From JAVBLP01 sp052034625 (GTDB lineage: Bacteria > Elusimicrobiota > Endomicrobiia > Endomicrobiales > Endomicrobiaceae), in assembly GCA_052034625.1 (NCBI GenBank), contig JBPOII010000012.1, forward strand, positions 62,001 through 126,000: a stretch of 64,000 nucleotides of DNA, read 5' to 3'. The position numbers were made by a program, and so were the translations under genes. This document shows positions 25,783 through 38,628 of the stretch, one piece after another; within the stretch, counting starts at the first letter, position 1, and each line of letters opens with the position of its first letter. The notes below the pieces were generated by a model that saw nothing but the letters and a program-made list of their open reading frames with translations, did no database searches and was not told the origin of the DNA.

Positions 25783-26346
25783 GTGGAACAAACAGTAAAA
25801 GTATTAATTATTGAAGATGAAGAAATTGTAAAAGAAACTTTAGCTGAAAATCTTAAGGATAAAGGTTTCTTCGTTGATACTGCGGAAAATGCTACCGTGG
25901 CTTTAGCGATGATAAGACAATTCTATTATGATATTCTGCTTGTGGATTACAGGCTTCCTGATATGAACGGTTTGGCCTTGATAAAAGAAGCCGCTGAAAT
26001 ATCAAAAGATTCTGTAGCAATAGTTATTACAGGTTACAGCTCTGTTGAAACGGCTGTTGATGCGATGAGAATGGGAGCTTATGACTATTTACTTAAACCT
26101 ATTGATATTGATGCATTGGTTACGGAAATAAATATTATACTTAAGGAAAGAGAAGCTTATCAAAAAGGAAAAGAAAGGCTTCACACTTCAGTAATCCATA
26201 GTTTAAGACCTACTGAAGACAATGAAGTTGTTGTCCTTGCAGGCAAGGACAGTCTTCTCCCTTCTGATAAAGAAGGAATTCTAAAGAAGATAACGTCAAT
26301 ACCAGGTTTAGTTGTAAGAAAAATAATAGAGTTTTACTGGGCATAG
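25783..26346 (+). CDS. Receiver-domain response regulator without a recognised output domain
   Basis: The 187-residue protein starts at a GTG. Residues ~5-125 are a complete CheY-like receiver: acidic pair at 11-14 (EDEE), phospho-acceptor Asp55 (LLVDYRLPDMNG), Thr83 (VITGYSS) and Lys105 (LLKPID). The remaining ~60 residues are charged and hydrophobic without an HTH, AAA+ or GGDEF motif. Position 10 bases after the secretin gene and before the TPR gene suggests a role in pilus control. No histidine kinase is encoded nearby. The receiver resembles those of NtrC-type proteins. Confidence 0.88.
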   Translation: MEQTVKVLIIEDEEIVKETLAENLKDKGFFVDTAENATVALAMIRQFYYDILLVDYRLPDMNGLALIKEAAEISKDSVAIVITGYSSVETAVDAMRMGAYDYLLKPIDIDALVTEINIILKEREAYQKGKERLHTSVIHSLRPTEDNEVVVLAGKDSLLPSDKEGILKKITSIPGLVVRKIIEFYWA

Positions 26347-26355
26347 GGAGTTTAT

Positions 26356-27138
26356 ATGAAAAATAAAATTGTATGCGCCTGTTTACTTTTAACTCTTTTG
26401 TGCGCTGCTTCGGTGCAGGCAGCAAGGCCGCAGAAGAGAAATACTGCAGATGATGAATATGCACAGCAAAATAGTCACAAATTCAGTACTTCGGATTTTT
26501 CAAAAGCACTAAATTATTATATTGCCGGCAATCTTGAAAAAGCCGAGTTGATATTAAATGAGATTTTGCTTGTTAATCCCGATTACACTGATGCTCTTGA
26601 ACTTAAAAACAAGATCTTGATAGTAAAGGAAAAACTTTTTGTTTTTAAACGAGATACAGCTGAAGACTATATAATTGAATCAGAAAGAAGTCTTAGGGAC
26701 GGGAATTTTTATGAAGGACTGCTATACTACAAGAGAGCCGTAGAGTTACTGCCTGAAATATATGATGCTCATAGATATAATACAATCATAGGTGAACTCA
26801 ATGCACAGTCTTTAAGATACAGAGGCGGCGACAGAAAGAAGTTTTTATATTCTGTTGAAAGTTTTCAAGACGGTAATTTTAGAAGAGCAAAAGCTCTCGT
26901 CGATGATCTCTCGCATAAATATAATCATATGAGAGATTATAGAGGCGTAACAGATTTCTTTATGATTGAGTACACAAACAAAGACAGAGTGAATCATTAC
27001 TATAAAGAAGCTTTGAGCAATTTTAAGAAAGGCAGATTTGAAAATGCAAGAGTTATGCTCGATTATGCAAAAGCTATAGATAATAAAGATTCAGAAATAG
27101 CACTTTTGTCTGAACAGATAGACTTAGAAATTCAATAG
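26356..27138 (+). CDS. Exported TPR-repeat protein of the pilus locus
   Basis: The 260-residue protein has a signal peptide (CACLLLTLLCAASVQA) and then tetratricopeptide-like helical repeats: ALNYYIAGNLEKAELILNEI (~residue 52), SLRDGNFYEGLLYYKRAVEL (~residue 113), and a further pair near residues 165 and 215. TPR proteins of this size act as pilotins or PilF-like factors for secretins in other systems, so a periplasmic helper of the neighbouring secretin is plausible but not shown. It lies 9 bases after the receiver gene and ends the operon. Confidence 0.8.
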   Translation: MKNKIVCACLLLTLLCAASVQAARPQKRNTADDEYAQQNSHKFSTSDFSKALNYYIAGNLEKAELILNEILLVNPDYTDALELKNKILIVKEKLFVFKRDTAEDYIIESERSLRDGNFYEGLLYYKRAVELLPEIYDAHRYNTIIGELNAQSLRYRGGDRKKFLYSVESFQDGNFRRAKALVDDLSHKYNHMRDYRGVTDFFMIEYTNKDRVNHYYKEALSNFKKGRFENARVMLDYAKAIDNKDSEIALLSEQIDLEIQ

Positions 27139-27224
27139 AACTCTGATAGGGGTTTACCAAAAGACCCTGTTAAAATATCCAAGTATTTCTTTTAAAAAAT
27201 CAAAAAATGAAAATCAAAGATTTT

Positions 27225-27254
27225 TTGATGCGGTAAAACAGATTTTATTATAAC
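27225..27254 (+). promoter_or_regulatory. Candidate ppdK promoter with overlapping dyad
   Basis: TTGATG (27225-27230) and TATAAC (27249-27254) are 18 bp apart, 40 bases before ppdK. A 10-bp AT-rich inverted repeat, ATCAAAAAAT (27199-27208) with ATTTTTTGAT (27220-27229), overlaps the -35 box and could be an operator or the weak 3' end signal of the pilus operon. Confidence 0.6.
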
Positions 27255-27293
27255 ACAATGGTTGTCATAAAAAAATAAAAAAGGAGTCAGAAA

Positions 27294-30068
27294 ATGCCTA
27301 AGAAGTATGTTTATTTTTTTGGTGGCGGAAAAGCAGATGGCGATGGCAGCATGAAGAATTTGCTCGGCGGTAAAGGTGCAAATCTTGCTGAAATGGCAGG
27401 ACATAAAGATTTAAAACTCCCTGTTCCTCCCGGATTTACAATCACTACTGAAGTTTGCACATATTATTATGAAAATAAAAAGAAGTATCCCCAAGAACTT
27501 GAAAAACAGGTTATTGCGGCAATGAAAAACATTGAAAAAGTTATGGGCAAAAAGTTTGGAGATGAGAAAAATCCTCTTCTTCTTTCTGTCCGTTCAGGTG
27601 CCAGAAGTTCTATGCCTGGAATGATGGAAACAGTCTTAAATATAGGTTTAACTACAAAAACTATCCCTGCATTGATCGAAAAAACAAAAAATGAAAGATT
27701 TGTATATGATGCTTACAGAAGACTTATTATGATGTATTCTGATGTCGTTATGGAAAAAGCTGCCGGTATAGAACCGGAAGATGATATGGGAATAAGAAAA
27801 CAGCTTGAAAAAATAATGGATAAGATGAAAAAAGCAAAAGGTGTCAGTTTGGATACCGATCTTGATGCACAAGACCTTAAACAATTATGTGTTCTTTTTA
27901 AAGATAAGGTTAAAGAAGTTCTTGGAAAAGTGTTCCCTGATGATGCATATCAGCAGGTATGGGGCGGCATAGGTGCAGTCTTTTCATCTTGGAACGGTAA
28001 AAGAGCTGTAGCTTATAGAAGAATTGAAGGTATTCCCGATGAATGGGGTACTGCCGTTAATGTGCAGGCAATGGTATTTGGAAACATGGGTAACACTTCT
28101 GCTACCGGAGTTGCTTTTACAAGAAATCCCGGTAACGGAGATTCAAGATTCTACGGAGAATATCTTATTAATGCTCAAGGAGAGGACGTGGTTGCGGGAA
28201 TACGTACGCCTGCTCCTATTAATGAAGCCTCAAAGAGCGAACATAATAAAGGCGAAAAAACGCTTGAAGAGGTTATGCCTCAAGATTATAAAGAACTTTT
28301 TGCTATACAGAAAAAGCTGGAAAAACATTATAGAGATATGCAGGATATAGAGTTTACAATAGAAGAAGGAAAGCTTTGGATGCTTCAATGCAGAGTAGGC
28401 AAGAGAAATGGTCCTGCGGCAGTAAAAATGGCTATGGATATGCTTAAAGAAAAACTTATAACAAAAGAAGAAGCCGTTATGAGAGTTTCGCCTGCCCAGC
28501 TTGATGAACTTCTTCATCCTATTATAGATCCGAAAGTTGAAAAATCAGCACCTATTATTGCTAAAGGTCTTCCGGCAGGACCCGGAGGAGCAGCCGGAAT
28601 GATAGTTTTTACGGCGGAAGATGCTGTAAAATGGAATGAAGAAGGCAAACGGACTATTTTAGTGCGAGAAGAAACAAATCCCGAGGATGTTGAAGGTATG
28701 AGAGCCGCCCAAGCAATTTTAACTGCCCGCGGAGGAATGACATCTCATGCTGCTCTTGTTGCTCGCGGCTGGGGAAAAAGTTGTATAGTGGGCTGCTCTG
28801 CTATTCATATTAACTTGGCAGCAAAAACAATGACAATAGGTTCAAAAACATATAAAGAAGGCGATTGGATAACATTAAACGGGACAAAAGGCAATGTTTA
28901 TGAGGGCAAACTTGAAATGGCCGATGCTACTGAAAATAAAATGCTTTTTGATTTCTTGAAAATATGTGATAGCCTTAAAACTCTTAAAGTCCGTACCAAT
29001 GCCGACACTCCTTCTGATGCTTTAAAAGCAAAACAGTTCGGAGCTGAAGGTATAGGACTTTTCAGAACTGAGCATATGTTTTATGGTGAAAATGCTGAAA
29101 AGCCGCTTTTTGCATTAAGAAAAATGATATCGGCAAACTCTGCGGAAGAAAGAGTAAAAGCGCTTGATGAACTTTTCCCATTCTTTAAAGATGCTTTAAA
29201 GGGAACAATGGAAGCTATGGACGGATATGCCGTTACAGTAAGACTTCTTGATCCGCCATTACATGAATTTATACCCAGAGATGCTTCTGCTCAAAAAGCT
29301 GTGGCGGAAAGTATCAATATAACAGTCGCAGAGCTTCAAAAAAGAGCTGAAAACTTACACGAAGTGAACCCTATGATGGGGCACCGAGGTGTAAGACTTG
29401 GAATAACATATCCTGAAATGACAGAAATGCAGGTCAGAGCTATTTTTGAATCGGCAGCGGAATTGATTAAAAAAGGTAAAAAAATACTGCCTGAAATAAT
29501 GGTTCCGGTAACTTGCTCTGTTAATGAACTTAAACACCAGAAAGAGATAGTTGAAAGAGTATATCAAGAAGTTGTTAAGAAATTCGGAGTTAAAAAGATC
29601 CCGTATGCTTTCGGAACAATGATAGAAATACCGAGAGCCGCTCTTCTTGCAGATCAAATGGCTGAGGTTGCTGAATTCTTCTCATTTGGAACAAACGACC
29701 TCACTCAGATGAGTTATGGTTTTTCAAGAGATGACATAGGAAGCTTCCTTGGAGAATATACCAATAGTAAGATCCTTGCCGAAGATCCTTTCCAGACTTT
29801 GGATGTAGAAGGTGTAGGCCAGCTTATAGATTATGCAACTGCTTTGGGAAGAGATGTAAGGCCCGGGATGAAGATAGGTATCTGTGGTGAACATGGCGGA
29901 GATCCTAAATCCGTTGAGTTCTGCCATAATGTAGGGATGACTTATGTTTCATGCTCGCCTTTTAGAGTTCCTATAGCAAGACTTGCAGCAGCACAAGCAG
30001 CTGTAAAACAGATAAAAGCTGAAGCGGCTTTAAAGAAAGGCAAAGCAAAAAAAGCAAAGAAAAAATAA
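27294..30068 (+). CDS. ppdK: Pyruvate, phosphate dikinase
   Basis: The 924-residue enzyme interconverts PEP and pyruvate with ATP/AMP and phosphate/PPi. It shows the nucleotide-binding start GGKGANLAEMA, SVRSGARSSMPGMMETVLN, the phosphohistidine domain GGMTSHAALVARG with catalytic His485, and the C-terminal PEP barrel with GTNDLTQ and GICGEHGGDP (Cys864). A lysine-rich tail (KKGKAKKAKKK) extends the C-terminus. In Elusimicrobium and other anaerobes PPDK serves PPi-linked glycolysis; the gene alone does not show direction. It has its own promoter and terminator, so it is a single-gene unit. AAAGGAG lies upstream of the ATG. Confidence 0.98.
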   Translation: MPKKYVYFFGGGKADGDGSMKNLLGGKGANLAEMAGHKDLKLPVPPGFTITTEVCTYYYENKKKYPQELEKQVIAAMKNIEKVMGKKFGDEKNPLLLSVRSGARSSMPGMMETVLNIGLTTKTIPALIEKTKNERFVYDAYRRLIMMYSDVVMEKAAGIEPEDDMGIRKQLEKIMDKMKKAKGVSLDTDLDAQDLKQLCVLFKDKVKEVLGKVFPDDAYQQVWGGIGAVFSSWNGKRAVAYRRIEGIPDEWGTAVNVQAMVFGNMGNTSATGVAFTRNPGNGDSRFYGEYLINAQGEDVVAGIRTPAPINEASKSEHNKGEKTLEEVMPQDYKELFAIQKKLEKHYRDMQDIEFTIEEGKLWMLQCRVGKRNGPAAVKMAMDMLKEKLITKEEAVMRVSPAQLDELLHPIIDPKVEKSAPIIAKGLPAGPGGAAGMIVFTAEDAVKWNEEGKRTILVREETNPEDVEGMRAAQAILTARGGMTSHAALVARGWGKSCIVGCSAIHINLAAKTMTIGSKTYKEGDWITLNGTKGNVYEGKLEMADATENKMLFDFLKICDSLKTLKVRTNADTPSDALKAKQFGAEGIGLFRTEHMFYGENAEKPLFALRKMISANSAEERVKALDELFPFFKDALKGTMEAMDGYAVTVRLLDPPLHEFIPRDASAQKAVAESINITVAELQKRAENLHEVNPMMGHRGVRLGITYPEMTEMQVRAIFESAAELIKKGKKILPEIMVPVTCSVNELKHQKEIVERVYQEVVKKFGVKKIPYAFGTMIEIPRAALLADQMAEVAEFFSFGTNDLTQMSYGFSRDDIGSFLGEYTNSKILAEDPFQTLDVEGVGQLIDYATALGRDVRPGMKIGICGEHGGDPKSVEFCHNVGMTYVSCSPFRVPIARLAAAQAAVKQIKAEAALKKGKAKKAKKK

Positions 30069-30080
30069 TAAGAAAAAACA

Positions 30081-30119
30081 AAAAACCCCGGCCGGAATAG
30101 AATCTGACCGGGGTTTTTT
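30081..30119 (+). terminator. Intrinsic terminator of ppdK
   Basis: AAAAACCCCGG (30081-30091) pairs with CCGGGG plus Ts (30108-30118); six Ts follow the GC-rich stem. Confidence 0.94.
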
Positions 30120-30162
30120 ATATTCTGGCTAAATTTCCATCACTAAAAGTAAAATAATATAC

Positions 30163-30168
30163 TATAAT
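30163..30168 (+). promoter_or_regulatory. -10 box placed for a near-leaderless ompA-like mRNA
   Basis: TATAAT (30163-30168) ends nine bases before the ATG at 30178, so transcription should start at about 30175. No Shine-Dalgarno site and no good -35 hexamer are visible. Confidence 0.65.
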
Positions 30169-30177
30169 ATCACTACT

Positions 30178-31419
30178 ATGAAAACATATATACGGTTGAT
30201 TTTACTGTGCTTTTTTATATCTTTAGGTTGTGGCTTTGCGGCGGCAGAAGAACCGTCTTTGACCATTACTGTTGAAAACCCCTTATTTTCTCCTGTTGCA
30301 AAGGTGAAAGAGGGTGTTGTTTTTTATCCTAAAACTGAAGGGGTAAAAAAAATAAAAAGATGGCTTTTGACAATAACGGATGATAAAGGCAATAAAGTAA
30401 AAGAAGAGGCAGGCTCTAAAATTCTTCCTGAAAAGATAGTATGGGACGGAACCGATAATGATGGAGAAATAGTAAATGATGGACGCTACAATTATGAGTT
30501 TTTTGTAATGGCCGGCAGAAGAAATATGATCATAAAAAATTCCGGCATAATAATTGATACAACTCTTCCTTTTGTATCATTAAAGCCAGCAAATGATGTT
30601 TATTTTATTAATGAAGAAGGAAAGATAAGTAAAAGTATTAATGTATATTTAAGCCATGGTGATGAAAGCGGTATAGACTATTCCGACAGTTATCTTGAAG
30701 TTATCAGTTATAATAATATAACAGTTAAAACATTTAAATTTGAAGACAGAATACCTGAGTTTATATCTTGGGACGGGGTAGATGATGTTTATTCTCTGCC
30801 TTTACCGCTTGGGAACTTTCGTATTGTTTTTTCAGTATTGGATATAGCCGGGAATAAGTCGGAAGTAGAGTCCGAAATATCCATAGTGTTGATGCCTAAA
30901 GTTCCTGAACTTAAAAAAGAAGAGGAAGAGATAGATGTTAAACAGGAAGAAAGAGGTCTTGTAATAAACCTCTCAAGCAAAGTGCTTTTTGATATAGGAA
31001 AAAGTAATTTAAAGGAAGAGGCGGAAAAAACACTTAAAGAAGTAGCGGAAATCTTAAGAGTTTATCCAAGAAATCGTGTTTCGATTGAAGGACATACGGA
31101 TTCAAGCGGCATTGAGAAGAATAATATTGAATTATCTGTCGATAGAGCACAGTCCGTATTTGACTTTTTTATAGGGCAGGGTATTGACAGAGATAGAATG
31201 AAGGTTTTTGGATTTGGATCTGAAAAACCTGTAGTGGAAAATAATACTAAAAAAAGTAAAGAACAGAACAGACGTGTTGAAATAGTAATTTTAAAAACCG
31301 GAACGCCGGAACCGCCCGCAGAGAAAGATAATAGCCAAGATGAAGATATTGAAAATGAAGATTTAAGTATGACTGATGGGATAATAAATACTGACGGCAT
31401 AAAAGAGATAAATAAATGA
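30178..31419 (+). CDS. OmpA-family envelope protein with FlgD-like Ig domains
   Basis: The 413-residue protein has an export signal (LILLCFFISLGCGFAAA); SLGC could be a poor lipobox or the cleavage may follow AAA. Two FlgD/Ig-like beta domains follow, each with a W-D-G-x-D motif (KIVWDGTDNDG near residue 83, FISWDGVDD near residue 197). Residues ~260-375 form an OmpA/MotB peptidoglycan-binding domain (FDIGKSNLKEEAEKTL, IEGHTDSSG with the key Asp, NRRVEIVIL). It probably anchors the outer membrane or another envelope layer to peptidoglycan. The tail is acidic. It overlaps the next gene by four bases. Confidence 0.88.
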   Translation: MKTYIRLILLCFFISLGCGFAAAEEPSLTITVENPLFSPVAKVKEGVVFYPKTEGVKKIKRWLLTITDDKGNKVKEEAGSKILPEKIVWDGTDNDGEIVNDGRYNYEFFVMAGRRNMIIKNSGIIIDTTLPFVSLKPANDVYFINEEGKISKSINVYLSHGDESGIDYSDSYLEVISYNNITVKTFKFEDRIPEFISWDGVDDVYSLPLPLGNFRIVFSVLDIAGNKSEVESEISIVLMPKVPELKKEEEEIDVKQEERGLVINLSSKVLFDIGKSNLKEEAEKTLKEVAEILRVYPRNRVSIEGHTDSSGIEKNNIELSVDRAQSVFDFFIGQGIDRDRMKVFGFGSEKPVVENNTKKSKEQNRRVEIVILKTGTPEPPAEKDNSQDEDIENEDLSMTDGIINTDGIKEINK

Positions 31420-32306
31420 AAAAGATAATAGTTGTATTCTTGCTTTTGGTCTTATTCCTTGTCTTGCTTTTTGGCATATATATAGCAGGTTTTAAATATT
31501 GCTTCAGTTCTAAGCGAACAATAAAACACAGTAAGGAAATCATAAAAACAGCTTTTCAGAGGGAATCTAATATTTCAAAAATAAAGATCTCGCCGTTTGG
31601 TTCGATAAATATTAATACCTTTGCGATGTCCGCTCAGGGCGGTTTTGATTCCGGAACTGTTTTTTCTTTGAACTCGCTCTCATCTAAGATAGAAATTTTA
31701 AAGTTGTTTAGCAGAGAGCTTGTCATAAGCAATATGGATATAAAAGGTGTCAATGTCCATCTTAATTATGAAAACAATAGAAAATTCAATTACAGTAATT
31801 TCTTTTCAAATGCCAGAAGTATATTTATGCATAAAGTAAAGAAACATGGATTTTTGAAGAGAGGTGAAATAAATTCAATTTTGATAGAAGACAGTAATGT
31901 GGATTTAAAAACCGATTATGGTTTAATGAGATTTAAAAACTTAGTTTTAAAATCTGACAGATTTAATTTAGAAGAACCATTTACCGGAAGCATAAATTTT
32001 ATTTTTGAATGGCGCGGAATTAATGCGAATGTTTCTGCGTCATTTAGATATGACGGAGAAAAACGAATTATCTTTGTTGAGAATGTTCTATGTGAGGAGT
32101 TTTCGCTTTCTGCTGACGGAAAGATAATTTTATTAGACACCGGCTTTGTTGATGTTGAATATGTATTAAAAGTAAATAAGAAATTATATGAGGATATAAT
32201 CAGAGATATAATGGGTTTTGTTCCTGATGGCATAATTTCTAAATCGTTGTATGATATCGACGAAGAAATAATAATTTATTATCCTGATAATAAAAATAAA
32301 AAATAA
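31416..32306 (+). CDS. AsmA-like inner-membrane-anchored protein
   Basis: The 296-residue protein has one N-terminal helix (VVFLLLVLFLVLLFGIYIAG) and a periplasmic beta-rich part with the alternating pattern typical of AsmA/TamB-type proteins (ISNMDIKGVNVHLNY ... SILIEDSNVDL ... MRFKNLVLKSDRF). These proteins form grooves that carry lipids between membranes; this one is short, comparable to an AsmA N-terminal unit. It starts within the end of the OmpA-like gene, so both serve the envelope as one operon. The call is by pattern, not by a diagnostic motif. Confidence 0.6.
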   Translation: MKKIIVVFLLLVLFLVLLFGIYIAGFKYCFSSKRTIKHSKEIIKTAFQRESNISKIKISPFGSININTFAMSAQGGFDSGTVFSLNSLSSKIEILKLFSRELVISNMDIKGVNVHLNYENNRKFNYSNFFSNARSIFMHKVKKHGFLKRGEINSILIEDSNVDLKTDYGLMRFKNLVLKSDRFNLEEPFTGSINFIFEWRGINANVSASFRYDGEKRIIFVENVLCEEFSLSADGKIILLDTGFVDVEYVLKVNKKLYEDIIRDIMGFVPDGIISKSLYDIDEEIIIYYPDNKNKK

Positions 32307-32309
32307 TGC

Positions 32310-32563
32310 TTGACACAATTTTTAAATTGTGATATAACAAGCAGGCATTAAAAAAGTTCTTTAATAAACATTTGACAAAACAGATAAACTTTTATATAAC
32401 ATTGCAGCATTGAAAAACAGTTGACATAATTTTTTAATTGTGATATAACTAGCGGGCAGCAGTGAAAGTTCTTTAAAAAAACACTTGACAAGAAAATTTA
32501 AATATTGTAAATTAATTTGGTTGGAAAAAAATGCTTGACAAACAAAAAAGAGTTTTGTTTAAT
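32310..32563 (+). promoter_or_regulatory. Array of five tandem rRNA promoters
   Basis: Five TTGACA boxes, each with a -10 element exactly 17 bp downstream, precede the rRNA operon: P1 32310-32315/TATAAC 32333-32338; P2 32372-32377/TATAAC 32395-32400; P3 32421-32426/TATAAC 32444-32449; P4 32485-32490/TAAATT 32508-32513; P5 32535-32540/TTTAAT 32558-32563. P1-P3 are the strongest. The segments around P1 and P3 are nearly the same (ACAATTTTTAAATTGTGATATAAC versus similar), as if duplicated. AAAGTTCTTT or a near copy recurs at about 32354, 32465, 32592 and 32756. Confidence 0.88.
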
Positions 32564-32916
32564 AAGCAAGTTCCAAAGTTAGTTTAAAACTAAAGTTCTT
32601 TTGTATCAACAATAAAAGAAGTATCTTGGAAGTAGTCGGTTATAGTTTCAAGGGTTATAAGACTCGGAAGGGCACCCTAACTAAATAGTATTGTAAAGAT
32701 ATAGAACCTTTGCTAAGATAAGCAAAAAGCAAAGAAGAGATTTTTTTTCTCTGTTAAAGTTCTTTGAAAATTAAATAGCATGCAGACAAGCGCCTCATAA
32801 AAGAGGCAATCATGTAATTCAAGGGTCATTTGTAAAATCAATTCTTGACACTTATATAATAGGTGTCAAAAGAGAAGTACAGTAATTAAGAGCTTATAAC
32901 AAATCTCTATAAATTA
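32564..32916 (+). promoter_or_regulatory. rRNA leader region
   Basis: The ~350 bases before 16S contain no gene. Visible are small hairpins TTTGCT/AGCAAA (32709-32726) and GCCTC/GAGGC (32792-32807), two AAAGTTCTTT copies (about 32592 and 32756) that may serve antitermination (boxA-like), the 16S processing arm at 32814-32825, and an inverted repeat TTGACAC/GTGTCAA (32845-32869). Confidence 0.65.
32814..32825 (+). other. 5' arm of the 16S processing stem (3' arm 34487-34498)
   Basis: GTAATTCAAGGG (32814-32825) pairs with CCTTTGAATTAC (34487-34498), 12 bp with one G-U pair, bringing both ends of 16S together as expected for RNase III cleavage of the precursor. Confidence 0.75.
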
Positions 32917-34436
<1,520 letters not shown>

Positions 34437-34611
34437 ATAAGGAGTAAACATACGTTAACTTCGGTTAACGGGATGTTAATGGTCGTCCTTTGAATTACTC
34501 ATTCGGGGTTGACCGATTTTGTGGGGCGTTTATTTGCATGTTATTTAATTTTATATTTATAGCGCTGAAAAGACTATAATCTCGTGGGCAGTATATAGAG
34601 TTTGTATTAGC

Positions 34612-34688
34612 GGGCCTATAGCTCAGTTAGTCAGAGCGCACCCCTGATAAGGGTGAGGTCTGTGGTGCAACTCCACATAGGCCCACCA
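34612..34688 (+). tRNA. tRNA-Ile (anticodon GAU)
   Basis: A 77-base cloverleaf in the 16S-23S spacer: acceptor GGGCCTA/TAGGCCC, anticodon loop CTGATAA with GAT, a T loop of GTGCAACTC type, and an encoded CCA end. Confidence 0.97.
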
Positions 34689-34706
34689 ACTCGAAAGTTG
34701 GTGAAC

Positions 34707-34782
34707 GGGGATATAGCTCAGCTGGGAGAGCGCCTGCTTTGCAAGCAGGAGGCCGTCGGTTCAATCCCGACTATCTCCACCA
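34707..34782 (+). tRNA. tRNA-Ala (anticodon UGC)
   Basis: A 76-base cloverleaf 18 bases after tRNA-Ile: acceptor GGGGATA/TATCTCC with one G-U pair, anticodon stem CTGCT/AGCAG with TGC, T arm GTCGGTTCAATCCCGAC and an encoded CCA. The Ile-Ala pair is the common content of bacterial 16S-23S spacers. Confidence 0.97.
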
Positions 34783-34948
34783 AAGGGTTATTTCAGACTT
34801 AGGTCTGATATACATAATAATGGCAAGTTGTTCATTGAAAACTTAATAAAGGTAAATCAAGCGTCTTCAAATTAATTTTTGAAACATGTTGTAAAGAAGT
34901 AAATAGTAAATCACATTACTTCATCTCGAAAGAGGTGGGATTAGATAA

Positions 34949-37832
<2,884 letters not shown>

Positions 37833-37915
37833 ATTATCTAATCTTTATGTGATATGAAGTATGTCTAGATTTACCTATTAAGTTTTTAATGTTGTTCTTT
37901 TTATTAGAAATTATT

Positions 37916-38031
37916 TCCGGTGGTTTTTCCGATGGTGTCACACCCGTTCTCATTCCGAACACGGAAGTTAAGCCCATCAGGGCCGATGGTACTTGGACCG
38001 CAGGGTCCCGGGAGAGTAGGTCGCTGCCGGA
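37916..38031 (+). rRNA. rrf: 5S ribosomal RNA
   Basis: About 116 bases with the helix I ends TCCGGTGG / CTGCCGGA, the loop segment CCGAACACGGAAGTTAAG and GAGAGTAGG near the 3' end. It follows 23S by ~80 bases, and a strong terminator follows it, so it closes the rRNA operon. Confidence 0.97.
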
Positions 38032-38041
38032 TTAAATATTG

Positions 38042-38078
38042 AAAAGCAGGATATGTACTAAACATATCCTGCTTTTTA
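38042..38078 (+). terminator. Intrinsic terminator of the rRNA operon
   Basis: AAAAGCAGGATATGT (38042-38056) and ACATATCCTGCTTTT (38062-38076) are perfect complements (15 bp) around a five-base loop, ending in a T-tract. Confidence 0.94.
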
Positions 38079-38080
38079 TA

Positions 38081-38107
38081 TTGCAAAATACACAAAAATG
38101 CTATACA
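38081..38107 (+). promoter_or_regulatory. Promoter of the small-gene/giant-gene unit
   Basis: TTGCAA (38081-38086) and TATACA (38102-38107) are 15 bp apart. Transcription should start near 38114, immediately before ATG 38116, leaving essentially no leader. Confidence 0.55.
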
Positions 38108-38115
38108 ATACTATT

Positions 38116-38628
38116 ATGAGAAACTGTCGATTAATAAACAAGAGTTTAATAGTTTTTTTATTGCCGATAATGCTATTATTATCAGGTTTCTCTAAATTTG
38201 CATATTATAATAGTATAAACCCGTCTGTTATCAAGACTACAACTCTTGAAAATTTCTTTTCAACAACAACTATGCCGACTGATATATTGTCTAAACTGCT
38301 GGGAACAGGGAAAAACTCACATGCAAATACCTGTGAAAATTCAGATTCACAAAAGGACAATAAATTTATCACTGATGCTTTTGCTTGCATATCATCCCCT
38401 TACTCTTTTACAACGCTAAAAAATATAACTGTATTTGCCTGTGCTGGTATCAGCTCTTTAAACGATCTGAATGTAAGCATGAATATAGAATATCCGTTAA
38501 AGATACCTTTTTGGCGGCTGATTGTTTTCTTACTATTATTAAAACTATTGAAACCAATATTACCCAGATCAAGCTCTATAAATTATTTTAACTATTATAG
38601 ATATAGGGAGACTTGTGCTTTGTTTTAA
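38116..38628 (+). CDS. Unknown small exported/membrane protein upstream of the giant gene
   Basis: I do not recognise this 170-residue protein. It has an N-terminal signal or anchor (SLIVFLLPIMLLLSGFSKFA), a Ser/Thr/Asn-rich middle of ~100 residues with three or four cysteines, and a C-terminal hydrophobic helix (FWRLIVFLLLLKLLKPIL) followed by a Tyr/Arg-rich tail. ATG 38116 is preferred over an in-frame ATG at 38098, which lies within the promoter. No ribosome site is visible, consistent with leaderless translation. Its stop codon lies in the loop of the hairpin at 38611-38640, which ties it to the giant gene 31 bases downstream. Confidence 0.7.
   Translation: MRNCRLINKSLIVFLLPIMLLLSGFSKFAYYNSINPSVIKTTTLENFFSTTTMPTDILSKLLGTGKNSHANTCENSDSQKDNKFITDAFACISSPYSFTTLKNITVFACAGISSLNDLNVSMNIEYPLKIPFWRLIVFLLLLKLLKPILPRSSSINYFNYYRYRETCALF

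Noticed and set aside
32845..32869. TTGACA followed by TATAAT as a sixth rRNA promoter
   Set aside because: The two hexamers are only four bases apart, far from a usable spacing; the segment is better read as an inverted repeat in the leader.
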